From the NCBI GenBank assembly GCA_045649485.1, contig JAZRPZ010000114.1, positions 1 through 64,000 of the forward strand: DNA of 64,000 nucleotides, given 5' to 3'. A program made the position numbers and the translations under genes. Shown here piece by piece: positions 39,727-49,041 of the stretch. The notes beneath the pieces are model-generated. The model did not search any database and was not told where the DNA came from. It saw only the letters and a program-made list of their open reading frames with translations. The stretch is from RUG11247 sp045649485. Lineage in GTDB: Bacteria; Bacillota; Clostridia; Christensenellales; Aristaeellaceae. Each line of letters begins with the position of its first letter. Positions within the stretch are counted from its first letter, which is position 1.

Positions 39727-40443
39727 TCATCTACCGGAAAGCAGCCCGTTCAGTTCAGCCATACATTCCTTTGTAGGTTCGGGAATGTGGGCAAAACGGA
39801 AAGGTATTTCCATTTTATCGTACTTTACCTGACATATCTTTCTGAAGGGAAGCAATTCCACCTTGTCAACGCAGGCATGCGCGGCGGCGATCTCCTTCAG
39901 CTTCATGATATTTTCGGCATCATCGTTCAGACCGGGTATTATTACCTGCCTGAGCGTCACAGGGACATGTTTCTCATTCAGATATCCGAGAAAATCAAGT
40001 ACTTCGCCATAACCGCAGAGCGCATACTCACGGTACTTTGACTCGTCCGTATACTTGATATCCAGAAGCACTCTGTCGGTTTCATCAAGCAGCGTACAAA
40101 CCTTGTCGTTCATTATACTGCCCGAAGTATCAAGACAGGTGTTTATTCCTTCCGCATGGCACAGCCTGAACAGTTCACGCACAAAATCCGGCTGCATAAG
40201 GGGCTCGCCGCCGGAAACGGTAATGCCGCCATCCTCGCGGAAATATTCCCTGTAGCGCACCACACGGCGCACTATATCCTCTGCGGAATATTCGCTGCCT
40301 TCGCCGAAATTCCATGTATCGGGATTGTGACAGCAGCCGCAGCGCAGGTTACAGCCCTGAGTAAATACCACGAACCTCACTCCGGGGCCGTCAAGCGTGC
40401 CCATGCTCTGAAACGAGTGGACCCGTCCGGTAAGAGAAGCCAT
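39727..40443 (-). CDS. pflA: Pyruvate formate-lyase-activating enzyme
   Basis: A 238-residue radical SAM enzyme that makes the glycyl radical on PflB. The [4Fe-4S] ligands are in TQGCNLRCGCCHNPDTW near residues 28-44 (CxxxCxxC). Other family marks are SMGTLDGPGVRFVVF near 13-27, GGITVSGGEPLMQ near 72-84, LDIKYTDESKYREY and VIIPGLNDD. It begins 2 bp after the pflB stop codon. Confidence 0.96.
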   Translation of the reverse strand: MASLTGRVHSFQSMGTLDGPGVRFVVFTQGCNLRCGCCHNPDTWNFGEGSEYSAEDIVRRVVRYREYFREDGGITVSGGEPLMQPDFVRELFRLCHAEGINTCLDTSGSIMNDKVCTLLDETDRVLLDIKYTDESKYREYALCGYGEVLDFLGYLNEKHVPVTLRQVIIPGLNDDAENIMKLKEIAAAHACVDKVELLPFRKICQVKYDKMEIPFRFAHIPEPTKECMAELNGLLSGR

Positions 40444-40445
40444 CC

Positions 40446-42677
40446 TTACACCGCCTCGTGGAAAGTACGGGAAATGACCTCACGCTGCTGCTCGCGGGAA
40501 AGCTTGCTGAAGTTTACCGCATAGCCGGAAACGCGGATGGTCAGGTTGGGATATGCCTCAGGATTCTCATATGCCTTCATGAGGGTCTCACGGTTCATAA
40601 CATTTACATTGATATGATGTGCCTTCTTGGCGAAGTAACCGTCAAGGATGGCAACCAGGTTATCAACGCGCTCCTCCTCGGTCCTGCCGAGTGCCTCGGG
40701 AGTGATGGAGAAGGTATTGGAGATACCGTCGCGGCAGTCGTCATAGCTCAGCTTTGCAACAGAGTTGAGGGAAGCCAGAGCACCGTTTTCCTCACGGTTG
40801 TGCATGGGGTTTGCGCCGGGGGCGAAGGGCGCGCGGGCCTTTCTGCCGTCGGGAGTTGCACCGGTATGCTTGCCGTAGGAAACATTTGAGGTAATGGTGA
40901 GGATGGACAGGGTATGCTCTGCATTGCGGTAAGTAGGAGTCTTGCGCAGCTCGGTAATGAACTTATGCGCCATATCCTTAGCAATGAGGTCTACGCGGTC
41001 ATCATCGTTGCCGTACTTGGGGAAATCGCCTTCGGTGCGGAAATCCACAATGAAGCCGTTTTCATCCTTTACGGGATGCACATTTGCGAACTTGATGGCG
41101 CTCAGGGAGTCGGCTACTACGGAGAGACCGGCGATGCCGAAAGCCATGAAACGATGCACATCGGTATCGTGCAGTGCCATCTGAGTCTTCTCATATGCAT
41201 ACTTGTCGTGCATGTAATGGATTACATTCATGGTGTTTACATACAGCTTGCTCAGCCACTGGATGTAAACATCGTAGCGCTCCATGACCTCGTTGAAATC
41301 CAGCTTCTCAACGTCCATCACGGACATCTGGGGTCCGATATGGATGCCGCTGGATGCATCATAGCCGCCGTTGATTGCGATAAGCAGCAGCTTGGCCAGG
41401 TTGCAGCGTGCGCCGAAGAACTGCATCTGCTTGCCGATCTTCATTGCGGAAACACAGCAGGCGATGGCGTAATCGTCACCGTAGATGGGACGCATCACAT
41501 CGCCGTTCTCATACTGGATGGAGTCGGTATCTGCGGATACCTTTGCGCAGAACTTCTTGAATGCCTCGGGAAGCTTCGTGGACCAGAGCACAGTGAGGTT
41601 GGGCTCGGGAGAGGGACCCAGAGTATACAGGGTATTCAGCACACGGAAGCTGCTCTTGGTAACGAGGGTCCTGCCGTCCTCGCCCATACCGCCTACGGCC
41701 TCGGTGATCCACATGGGATCGCCGCCGAAAAGTTCGTTGTATTCGGGGGTACGCAGGTGGCGTGCCATGCGCAGCTTCATGACGAAATCGTCCATGAGTT
41801 CCTGTGCGCCTTCTTCGGTAAGGGTGCCGTTCGCGATATCGCGCTCGATATAGATATCAAAGAAGGTGGCTACGCGGCCGAGGGACATTGCGGCACCGTT
41901 CTGCTCCTTGATAGCGCCAAGGTAGGCAAAGTAGGTCCACTGAATGGCCTCGCGGGCATTGGATGCGGGCTGGCTGATGTCATAGCCGTACATTTCGGCC
42001 ATATCCTTCAGATAGCCCAGGAAGGTGATCTGCTGATAGAGCTCCTCGGTAAGACGGATCTGCTCGGCCTCATAAGTATTTTCGCTGATAGCGGCCTTGT
42101 CCTTTTTCTTTTCCTCGATGAGCTTATCAATGCCGTAGAGGGCCACACGGCGATAGTCGCCGATGATGCGGCCGCGGCCATAGGCATCCGGCAGACCGGT
42201 GATGACATGGCTCTTGCGGGCCTTGCGCATCTCTTCGGTATATGCACGGTATACACCTTCGTTATGAGTGGTACGGAAACGGAATTCCTCTTCCACCTTA
42301 GTGCTGAGCTTATAGCCGTAAGCTTCACAGGCCTGACGCACCATACGCATGCCGCCGAAGGGATTTACGCCTCTCTTCAGGGGACGGTTGGTCTGGAGAC
42401 CTACGATAAGTTCGTTTTCCTTGTCAAGGTATCCGGGAGAATAGCTGGTAAGGGAGGATACAGTGGCGGTATCGATATCAAGCACGCCGCCATAGTTGCG
42501 CTCGAGCTTGAAAAGATCCTGCAGACGCTTCATCAGCGCTTCGGTGCGGGGAGTCGCACCCGCGAGGAAGCTGCTGTCGCCGGTGTATTCCTTATAGTTG
42601 TTCTGGATAAAGTCGCGTACATTGATCTCGTTCTGCCATGCGCCGCTTACAAAACCTACCCAATTTTCGTGTTTCAT
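40446..42677 (-). CDS. pflB: Formate C-acetyltransferase (pyruvate formate-lyase)
   Basis: Converts pyruvate and CoA to acetyl-CoA and formate by a glycyl-radical mechanism under anaerobic conditions. Length 743 residues. The active-site pair Cys407-Cys408 is in AIACCVSAMK; the radical glycine is Gly718 in TIRVSGYAVNFSKL near the C-terminus. The start at 42677 follows AGGAGGAAAAAAC; upstream reading would run into the riboswitch terminator. Expression is under a ZTP riboswitch with terminator, so it rises when folate-dependent one-carbon units are short; formate from this enzyme feeds the tetrahydrofolate pool. Confidence 0.97.
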   Translation of the reverse strand: MKHENWVGFVSGAWQNEINVRDFIQNNYKEYTGDSSFLAGATPRTEALMKRLQDLFKLERNYGGVLDIDTATVSSLTSYSPGYLDKENELIVGLQTNRPLKRGVNPFGGMRMVRQACEAYGYKLSTKVEEEFRFRTTHNEGVYRAYTEEMRKARKSHVITGLPDAYGRGRIIGDYRRVALYGIDKLIEEKKKDKAAISENTYEAEQIRLTEELYQQITFLGYLKDMAEMYGYDISQPASNAREAIQWTYFAYLGAIKEQNGAAMSLGRVATFFDIYIERDIANGTLTEEGAQELMDDFVMKLRMARHLRTPEYNELFGGDPMWITEAVGGMGEDGRTLVTKSSFRVLNTLYTLGPSPEPNLTVLWSTKLPEAFKKFCAKVSADTDSIQYENGDVMRPIYGDDYAIACCVSAMKIGKQMQFFGARCNLAKLLLIAINGGYDASSGIHIGPQMSVMDVEKLDFNEVMERYDVYIQWLSKLYVNTMNVIHYMHDKYAYEKTQMALHDTDVHRFMAFGIAGLSVVADSLSAIKFANVHPVKDENGFIVDFRTEGDFPKYGNDDDRVDLIAKDMAHKFITELRKTPTYRNAEHTLSILTITSNVSYGKHTGATPDGRKARAPFAPGANPMHNREENGALASLNSVAKLSYDDCRDGISNTFSITPEALGRTEEERVDNLVAILDGYFAKKAHHINVNVMNRETLMKAYENPEAYPNLTIRVSGYAVNFSKLSREQQREVISRTFHEAV

Positions 42678-42709
42678 GTTTTTTCCTCCTGTCAATGACC
42701 GGATAGCAA

Positions 42710-42746
42710 ACAAAAAGAGCAATCCAGTTCAGGTAAACTGAATTGC
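42710..42746 (-). terminator. Expression-platform terminator of the ZTP riboswitch
   Basis: On the minus strand GCAATTCAGTTT (42746-42735) pairs with AACTGGATTGC (42729-42719) and is followed by TCTTTTTG. The 5' arm overlaps the last conserved bases of the aptamer, as usual for this riboswitch class. Confidence 0.85.
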
Positions 42747-42811
42747 CCAGACGGTCGGCATAATTAACCTTCTGCACTCCCCCGCGGTGATCCGCGAAAT
42801 CCGTCAGTCAT
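42742..42811 (-). promoter_or_regulatory. ZTP/ZMP riboswitch (pfl motif) before pflB
   Basis: On the minus strand the first domain reads TGACTGACGG...CCGCGGGGGAGTGCA and the second GCCGACCGTCTGGGCA, the hallmark of the pfl motif. The first-stem GACGG pairs with CCGTC of the second domain. The aptamer senses the purine intermediate ZMP/ZTP, which rises when 10-formyl-tetrahydrofolate is scarce. Ligand binding is expected to prevent the overlapping terminator and turn pflB-pflA on. Confidence 0.9.
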
Positions 42812-42827
42812 GCAGTAGTTTACCTGT

Positions 42828-42855
42828 ATTATAGCAAATATACCTGTGTTGTCAA
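42828..42855 (-). promoter_or_regulatory. Promoter of pflB-pflA
   Basis: On the minus strand: TTGACA (42855-42850), 16-bp spacer, TATAAT (42833-42828). ACAGGTA occurs twice, 20 bp apart, in and next to the core promoter (42821-42827 and 42841-42847 in plus orientation as TACCTGT). Confidence 0.75.
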
Positions 42856-42900
42856 GGCGGATTCAGCTAAACATTCCATACCTGAAAGAATCTTAACCTG

Positions 42901-42929
42901 TTGCTGTCAATTGGAAAATATAGTATAAT
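42901..42929 (+). promoter_or_regulatory. Promoter of the GH43 gene
   Basis: TTGCTG (42901-42906), 17-bp spacer, TATAAT (42924-42929). Confidence 0.65.
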
Positions 42930-42958
42930 CCGGGTAATAATTATTGTGGAGGCACCCT

Positions 42959-44503
42959 ATGTGCAAAGAAAAAATCCGCAAAATGTGGATCGCTGACCAA
43001 GGCGACGGTACGTACAAAAACCCCATACTCTACACCGATTATTCTGACCCCGATGCCATTCGTGTGGGCAAAGACTACTTTATGATAGCTTCAAGCTTCA
43101 GTAATACACCTGCAATACCCATACTACATTCTAATGATCTTGTAAACTGGAAAGTCATCAACTATGTATGTGAGTCACTACCCTTTGAACGTTATGCCAC
43201 ACCTCAACACGGCTGCGGTGTATGGGCTCCATCCATCCGCTTTCACAACGGCCTGTACTATGTATTCATACCATTCCCGGATGAAGGCATAATGATGAGC
43301 TGCACATCCGATCCCTGGGGCAAATGGTCTCCTCTGTCATTCGTTCACAAAGTAACCGGATGGATAGACCCCTGTCCGTTTTGGGATGACGACGGCAATG
43401 CATACATGATAAATGCATTCGCCCGCAGCCGCATCGGCATAAAGAGCTTTCTATACATATCACCTATGACTCCGGAGTGTTCAGGCATAATCGATGAAGG
43501 TCGGTTCGTTTTCGATGGCCACATGACCCAGCCCACGATTGAAGGGCCTAAACTATACAAGCGCAATGGTTATTACTACATCTTTGCTCCTGCAGGCGGA
43601 GTAGCCACAGGCTGGCAGACCGTGCTGCGTTCGCGGAACATATATGGGCCTTATGAAGAAAAAATAGTCATGTGCCAAGGCTCTTCTCCGATAAACGGTC
43701 CTCATCAGGGTGCATGGGTAGATACTCCGGACGGCGAAGATTGGTTCATTCACTTCCAGGATGTCGGCAATGCAGGCAGAGTAATTCACCTGCAGCCCAT
43801 GCGCTGGGTAAATGACTGGCCTGTCATAGGCGAAGACACCGCAGGCACAGGATGCGGTCAACCGGTTCTGCACCACGCAAAACCATCTACCGATGCGGTA
43901 TGTACTCCCAATGCACCCGATGATAGCGACTTTTTTGAAAGCGCTGTCTTAGGCCTGCAATGGCAATGGAGCGCCAATTCACAACCGGGCTGGTATTCAC
44001 TGGAATCAGGTCTAACGCTGTACTCTCAGCTATGCAATCATGATACCCAGCTTCCTGATGTCCCCAATGTGCTTTCCCAGAAATGGCCTTCGCCTGAGTT
44101 TATCGTATCAAGCCCTATGAACATAACAGGTCTGGCGGAAGGTGACATATCAGGAATGATCTCTTTAGGCAACTCCTACGCCGCGCTGGCAGTCAAGCGC
44201 GCCGGAGGCAAAAATCTGCTGATTCATATATCGGGCCACCGCACTCAGGCAGATGAGATAACAACCGTCATCGGTGAACTTGAATCCGAAACAGTACACC
44301 TGCGTATGACACTCAGAACCTCAGAAAACATCATGTTTGAATACAGTACCGATGGTGCTGCATACATCCCAGCCGGAAAACCGCACAAAGCATCTCCCGG
44401 CCAATGGGTCGGCTCAAAAGTCGGACTTTTTGCAATAAACCCCACTAACACACCATGTGGCCATGCCAGGTTTGAGAACTTCATATTTCGTCCTGTTATA
44501 TAA
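42959..44503 (+). CDS. Glycoside hydrolase family 43 (beta-xylosidase/arabinofuranosidase-like)
   Basis: A 514-residue cytoplasmic GH43 enzyme with a C-terminal beta-sandwich, the layout of subfamily 12-type beta-xylosidases/alpha-arabinofuranosidases. The propeller starts KNPILYTDYSDPDAIRVG, where the Asp of DYSDPD is the usual catalytic base; CGVWAPSIRFHNGLYYVF contains the WAPSI motif; WIDPCPFWDDDGNAY holds the transition-state Asp; and PTIEGPKLYKRNGYYYIF holds the catalytic acid Glu. The last ~190 residues (from about 320) form the accessory sandwich. No signal peptide, so it acts on imported oligosaccharides. ATG at 42959 after TGGAGG. It has its own promoter and terminator. Confidence 0.92.
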   Translation: MCKEKIRKMWIADQGDGTYKNPILYTDYSDPDAIRVGKDYFMIASSFSNTPAIPILHSNDLVNWKVINYVCESLPFERYATPQHGCGVWAPSIRFHNGLYYVFIPFPDEGIMMSCTSDPWGKWSPLSFVHKVTGWIDPCPFWDDDGNAYMINAFARSRIGIKSFLYISPMTPECSGIIDEGRFVFDGHMTQPTIEGPKLYKRNGYYYIFAPAGGVATGWQTVLRSRNIYGPYEEKIVMCQGSSPINGPHQGAWVDTPDGEDWFIHFQDVGNAGRVIHLQPMRWVNDWPVIGEDTAGTGCGQPVLHHAKPSTDAVCTPNAPDDSDFFESAVLGLQWQWSANSQPGWYSLESGLTLYSQLCNHDTQLPDVPNVLSQKWPSPEFIVSSPMNITGLAEGDISGMISLGNSYAALAVKRAGGKNLLIHISGHRTQADEITTVIGELESETVHLRMTLRTSENIMFEYSTDGAAYIPAGKPHKASPGQWVGSKVGLFAINPTNTPCGHARFENFIFRPVI

Positions 44504-44504
44504 A

Positions 44505-44547
44505 TAAACACCCCGGCGGTAATCTGAACCGCCGGGGTGTTTATTTT
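44505..44547. terminator. Terminator of the GH43 gene
   Basis: A 16-bp perfect stem (44505-44520 with 44528-44543) with a 7-nt loop followed by TTTTG. Confidence 0.9.
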
Positions 44548-44550
44548 GTA

Positions 44551-45175
44551 AAAAACTTTCGTAACCAGTCGGTATAAATGATCTATTTATAAAGCAGTTT
44601 TGCACAAAACTTTTTTGCCACATCAGTACTAACAGACTTATAATAATCTTTGAAAATCACTTCATTTTTTGAACTGCTCCATTTAACTTAAAACTTTACT
44701 ACCGAACAGTATATTATTATCTTACAGACAAGTGGTCAATGCGACAATACAAATACCATCCGGCATTCAATTTTCAAAACATATTGTATACTGATTTTAC
44801 TTAAAATTTCACTCATCTGTGTTATAGTGGTATACTGCAGCATGCTGTTATGGCAAATTGAGATCTATCAATATGCAAGTCAGCCCTACACAGTATATAT
44901 TCAAAGTGTGTATAGAATATACTTACATAATTATTATCTGCATTTCTTTTAGTATTTTATGTAAAAACGGCTGGCATAAAGAATACCTTGCCCACATGCA
45001 TATAGCTATGAGCAAGGTTTAAATTCATACCAGTGAAAATCATCATTATATATCACTTTTCAATTTATAAATAGTTACATCATTAATATTATAACTACTT
45101 CGAAACATTCGTGCTACTCTTTTTCAAACATATAGCACCACTAGTTATAACAAAAAAGCATTTTCACTGATTTCT
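44551..45175. other. AT-rich non-coding stretch at the boundary of the polysaccharide locus
   Basis: About 620 bp with no open frame that looks coding on either strand. Base composition changes sharply to AT-rich here. A weak stem (ACCTTGC/GCAAGGT, about 44985-45018) on the minus strand is followed by ATTCTTT and may end the flippase transcript. A promoter-like pair (TTTCAC, 18 bp, TATACT near 44834) occurs on the plus strand but leads to nothing visible. Confidence 0.5.
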
Positions 45176-46624
45176 TTATCGTATACGCGCTTTCACATTG
45201 TTTATCATTTTTAGCAACAACGGTTCTTTATTAAACAACAAAAACAAAAAGTAAATACCAAAGTAAACTACTGAAGTAATCACTAATTGAAAGAAAACTG
45301 AAATTTCTGTCAGCTTACTTGCAAAAAGAATACTGAACGCACCTGCAACTACCATTGCAAGAAAATAGCCTCTGAAACTTACATTCTTCAAGACTTGCTT
45401 AACAAAATCAAATCCGCCGCTTCCCATCCAAACTACATTCCATACTTCGGTTATCAAGGTTCCTATTGCAGCACCAAGAGCGCCTATATATGGTATCAAC
45501 AATGCATTCATGGTCAGATTGATAAAAAGACCTACCACTACGCTCTGTGTATAACGCTTTTCACGTCCTACCGGTATTAATATTTGCGCACCGCAAAAAT
45601 TCGTGGCAATCAACGCAAATACACATAGCATCAAAACTCTGAGTACATTACCAGCAGCTATGTATTCGCTTCCACCTATAAATTCAAGAACCCATTCACT
45701 GAACAAAATAATATAAACTGAAATCGGCAACGCAGTAATAAACGAAATTCTCAATGACTTCGAAAGCAGTTCTGTTATTTGATCTTTTTCTTTTCTTGCA
45801 AAATAGTATGCAATACGAGGCACAAATACAGCAGTAACAGCAGCAGAGAGTGCAAGGACTATACTTTTTATCTTCTGAGCAGCATTGTATAGACCAACTT
45901 CATATTCTGTACTGCTAAATCCAAGCATCGAAATATCAAAATATGCATAAATTGTAATTGCTACAGATGCGGAAAAAAGTACAAGTATTGGCTTCAAGTG
46001 CGCTTTAAAATTATACTTTCTCTTTTTCTGAAAACTCACATATTTCCTGATATTAATAAAATTGCATATGCATGATGCAGAGATCGTAAACACATGTACA
46101 AAACCATACCAAAGAACGTCCTGCTCTGTGCGAACCAATACAAATGTTAGCACTACAGAAATAGCTTTGAAAATCAACGAGGTTATCGTTATATATGAGT
46201 ACTCTTCCAATCCTTGATATAGCCATTCAACACCAATCAGCCTAAGTGCAATCTGCCCACCCATAACCAAAAACAGCGCACTATATATCTGCAGCTTTGG
46301 TATTGTTGCAACTGCAATCCATAAAAGCAAATATGATAAAATAGTTGTCCCGGTATTCAAGACGAACAGTTCTTGAACCAGCCCCGAAATCCTTTCCTTA
46401 TCTCCTCTGAGTTTCGCCACTTCTCTCATGCCATAAGATGGAATTCCCAGAGATGCAATATAGATAAAGTATGCAAGAATTGAGTCAACAAATGCCACCT
46501 GTCCCATTCTATCCGGATTGAGTACTCGAGCAACATAAGCATAAGTAATCAACGGAAACAAAAAGTTAGAAACAGTAAGCACAGAACTCATCAGAATATT
46601 TTTAGTTATCGATTTTTGTTGCAT
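45176..46624 (-). CDS. Wzx-type polysaccharide flippase
   Basis: A 482-residue membrane protein with about 14 helices of the MOP/polysaccharide-transport superfamily. It begins SITKNILMSSVLTVSNFLFP and has YVARVLNPDRMGQVAFVDSI near residues 30-49, the family's conserved first-helix region, and FDISMLGFSSTEYEVGLYNAAQK near the middle. It would flip lipid-linked repeat units across the membrane. It is the last gene of the polysaccharide operon. AT-rich codon use, like the six genes upstream of it, differs from the housekeeping genes. Confidence 0.9.
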   Translation of the reverse strand: MQQKSITKNILMSSVLTVSNFLFPLITYAYVARVLNPDRMGQVAFVDSILAYFIYIASLGIPSYGMREVAKLRGDKERISGLVQELFVLNTGTTILSYLLLWIAVATIPKLQIYSALFLVMGGQIALRLIGVEWLYQGLEEYSYITITSLIFKAISVVLTFVLVRTEQDVLWYGFVHVFTISASCICNFINIRKYVSFQKKRKYNFKAHLKPILVLFSASVAITIYAYFDISMLGFSSTEYEVGLYNAAQKIKSIVLALSAAVTAVFVPRIAYYFARKEKDQITELLSKSLRISFITALPISVYIILFSEWVLEFIGGSEYIAAGNVLRVLMLCVFALIATNFCGAQILIPVGREKRYTQSVVVGLFINLTMNALLIPYIGALGAAIGTLITEVWNVVWMGSGGFDFVKQVLKNVSFRGYFLAMVVAGAFSILFASKLTEISVFFQLVITSVVYFGIYFLFLLFNKEPLLLKMINNVKARIR

Positions 46625-46661
46625 CTTTTACCTCCGACAAGTCCATTCTCAAAACATTATT

Positions 46662-47885
46662 CTAACCATTATTCAATTTATAATTCGGCATATTTTTTTC
46701 ACCAAATTTCAAGTTGGCACAATTGTTAAACAGTTCAAATAAAATAAATACATAATAGTACTCCGTTACACTCTCAAACAGCATGACGAACAAAACAACA
46801 ACAAAGCACAAGTTTGTCACACATTTCGTACGCACATTTGTCATTCTGCTTATCCTGCTACCATAAGAGAACAACATCATCAAATAGACAACGGCAAGTA
46901 GTATTCCTCCATCAAGCACGCGCTGAAGCAATTCATTATGTGCATAATTCATTCCGCCACCGGACCACGATGTCCAAAATGTCTGGATTTTAACACCGTA
47001 CGCGCCATATCCTGTCCAAAGATGTGTTTTTATCAATTCTAATGCTGATTCCCATACAAACGTTCTGCCGCTATTAAGGAACGCAAAAGCAGTATATATA
47101 CTTGTACTCTTGAATCGAATCAAAAAGAACAGCAACGCAATATTCATCAGAACATACCCTAAAATATATACGCCTGATGGAGCTCTCAAAATTGCTGGCT
47201 TTTTAAACAGGTAGATAACCATCGTTCCTAAACCCAACAGGATCAAAGAAATAATAGATGCTGAAGTTCGCCCCGTCAACATGACTAAAACAGACAGCAC
47301 TATTAATAGAATACCTTTTTTTCTCATATGAGATCCCATTGACGTTTGCATGTATCCAATCCAGATACCGAGAAGGCCTACCTGGCTAGTGACCTGCACA
47401 TGTCCCCAAAACAAAATCAGCGTGTCTACTGAAAAGTACTGACCCATAAAAAACTCACTAAAAACAGTCAGTCCCAACACAAAGCTGACAATAAGAATAT
47501 CGGAGATACATTTGATGAAACGCACCTTGTCCTCATTACAACAAAGCGCACAAACAATACACAGGGCCGGTGGTACAAAAAGCTTTTGTAATCCTTCATC
47601 TATTCTGCCCTGAGTAAAAACCGTTATCAATATAAAAATAAAGCTATATGTAAACATAAACAACATACATTTTGTAAGTTTAGCTCTTCGCTGCGATAAT
47701 CTAATAACAAGTACAAAAAAGCTTAGCGCAATCGAAGCATATAGCCATGCAGTAAAAAACAGCTTATACGCTAAAATATATTCAGCAAATCCTCTAGGAT
47801 ATAAAAATGGAATTAATATCAAGTAATACAAAAAACTTTTATTGCTCACCTTGATTTTCATTTGAGCAGAAGTTACATTTTGCAT
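46662..47885 (-). CDS. Wzy-like polysaccharide polymerase (O-antigen ligase family)
   Basis: A 407-residue membrane protein with about 11 helices. The O-antigen ligase/Wzy_C signature is the large extracytoplasmic loop GRTFVWESALELIKTHLWTG followed by YGAYGV and NYAHNELLQRVLDGG near residues 285-345. It would polymerise repeat units outside the membrane. The start at 47885 is preferred because GGGAGAG precedes it; an ATG earlier in frame lacks this. AT-rich; adjacent to the flippase, which supports a Wzx/Wzy-dependent pathway. Identity is by class; sugar specificity is not readable. Confidence 0.82.
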   Translation of the reverse strand: MQNVTSAQMKIKVSNKSFLYYLILIPFLYPRGFAEYILAYKLFFTAWLYASIALSFFVLVIRLSQRRAKLTKCMLFMFTYSFIFILITVFTQGRIDEGLQKLFVPPALCIVCALCCNEDKVRFIKCISDILIVSFVLGLTVFSEFFMGQYFSVDTLILFWGHVQVTSQVGLLGIWIGYMQTSMGSHMRKKGILLIVLSVLVMLTGRTSASIISLILLGLGTMVIYLFKKPAILRAPSGVYILGYVLMNIALLFFLIRFKSTSIYTAFAFLNSGRTFVWESALELIKTHLWTGYGAYGVKIQTFWTSWSGGGMNYAHNELLQRVLDGGILLAVVYLMMLFSYGSRISRMTNVRTKCVTNLCFVVVLFVMLFESVTEYYYVFILFELFNNCANLKFGEKNMPNYKLNNG

Positions 47886-47990
47886 CTTTAACTCTCCCAT
47901 ATTCTTATAAATTCCACATGCTGAAAGTGATATTGTTTTCCTTATATGCACTCTCATCAGTAGGAAATCGCCAGCATGTCATATCAATCA

Positions 47991-49010
47991 TTACATCCAA
48001 TTCGTCGTCAGAATTTTGGGTTCCGGAGAAATTGTAATCTTATCCGCATGCGGGTTTAGATATGATCCAAACCAACTGAAGCTGCTGAACGAAATGATAT
48101 TATGCTTGCACATAGCCATCAGCTGCATATCCCTGAAGCTTTGCGCTCCAGAATTCCAGTCAACATACCTTACTTCTGCGCCTTCTAAGCCCAGTTCTGC
48201 CAAATGCGTACGCGCCCATTGTATATCTCCCGGGCTGGAAAACACATAAAACACTGGGTCCTTGACTTTTTTACGCATATACTGCACAGCTTTACGATAA
48301 TATCCACGATCAAAGTACCTGCGATTCATTTCCAATCCATCTCCTCTTCTGAGATGAACGGATACCGCCGATACTTTGTTAATCGCATCCGCGGCTGCTT
48401 TGTTTTTTTCATCAATAAAATCCGGAAAACTAAATGCCTCTCTCACTTCTTTATCTATCATCTCAATGCCTGCCCCGCGATACATGTACGACAAAGTATG
48501 ACCTTCAAATGTATCTTCACACGAAACATCAAACGACCGCGACTGTGCGACTGTCATAGGGCGCACATGCGCAATTGCACGTTTCGCAGCTTGTACTATA
48601 GGCATAGCAACAATCTGTGAGACTCTTTTTTTCATCTCGGAGCTTTGCTCCGCTTCTTCAAAATCACCGAAACGGTTTTTCAAATTCAAGCCGTGCTTTC
48701 GTAAAACATGAGTGAAACATGGCGGATAATTCCAGCTTTTATTCCAGAATTCATACGCTCGAATCTCTTCCATTATATCATGCCACTCCTCATTATTGAA
48801 CAGCTGCTGGATATTGGGAAGATGAATTCCGAATATGTTTGGCAGTTCATAGCCATTCCACTGACGAATCACTTCGTTGCATTCCGGAATATCAAAAATG
48901 ATGGTTTCTATATAGCAATTTTCATCAGGATTTGCCTTTTTTACAGCTAAATAGTCGCAATAACCCAACATTTGATTTCCTAATCCAGATTCCATGTGGA
49001 GTACCTTCAC
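47991..49010 (-). CDS. GT11-family fucosyltransferase (alpha-1,2-fucosyltransferase-like)
   Basis: About 339 residues. GT11 marks: ESGLGNQMLGYCDYLAVKK at the N-terminus (the usual GGLGNQMFQYA-type opening), VSVHLRRGDG near residues 217-226 (the HxRRGDY motif that binds the GDP-sugar), and IISFSSFSWFGSYLN near 307-321. Such enzymes transfer L-fucose from GDP-fucose. GDP-fucose can be made by the Fkp-like protein of the same operon. A GTG at 49010 lies 5 nt after GGAGG and gives the compact family N-terminus; an ATG at 49037 is possible but has no ribosome binding site. Confidence 0.87.
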   Translation of the reverse strand: MKVLHMESGLGNQMLGYCDYLAVKKANPDENCYIETIIFDIPECNEVIRQWNGYELPNIFGIHLPNIQQLFNNEEWHDIMEEIRAYEFWNKSWNYPPCFTHVLRKHGLNLKNRFGDFEEAEQSSEMKKRVSQIVAMPIVQAAKRAIAHVRPMTVAQSRSFDVSCEDTFEGHTLSYMYRGAGIEMIDKEVREAFSFPDFIDEKNKAAADAINKVSAVSVHLRRGDGLEMNRRYFDRGYYRKAVQYMRKKVKDPVFYVFSSPGDIQWARTHLAELGLEGAEVRYVDWNSGAQSFRDMQLMAMCKHNIISFSSFSWFGSYLNPHADKITISPEPKILTTNWM

Positions 49011-49041
49011 AACTACCTCCGCCTTTCCATAATTCATTAAA

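Noticed and set aside
40914..42698. A 594-codon frame opposite pflB
   Set aside because: Low-complexity antisense translation; PflB has its active-site Cys pair and radical Gly on the other strand.
44985..45018. Stem ACCTTGC/GCAAGGT as a firm terminator of the flippase gene
   Set aside because: Only 7 bp, large loop and weak T-tract, and it lies ~160 bp beyond the stop codon; listed only within the non-coding stretch.
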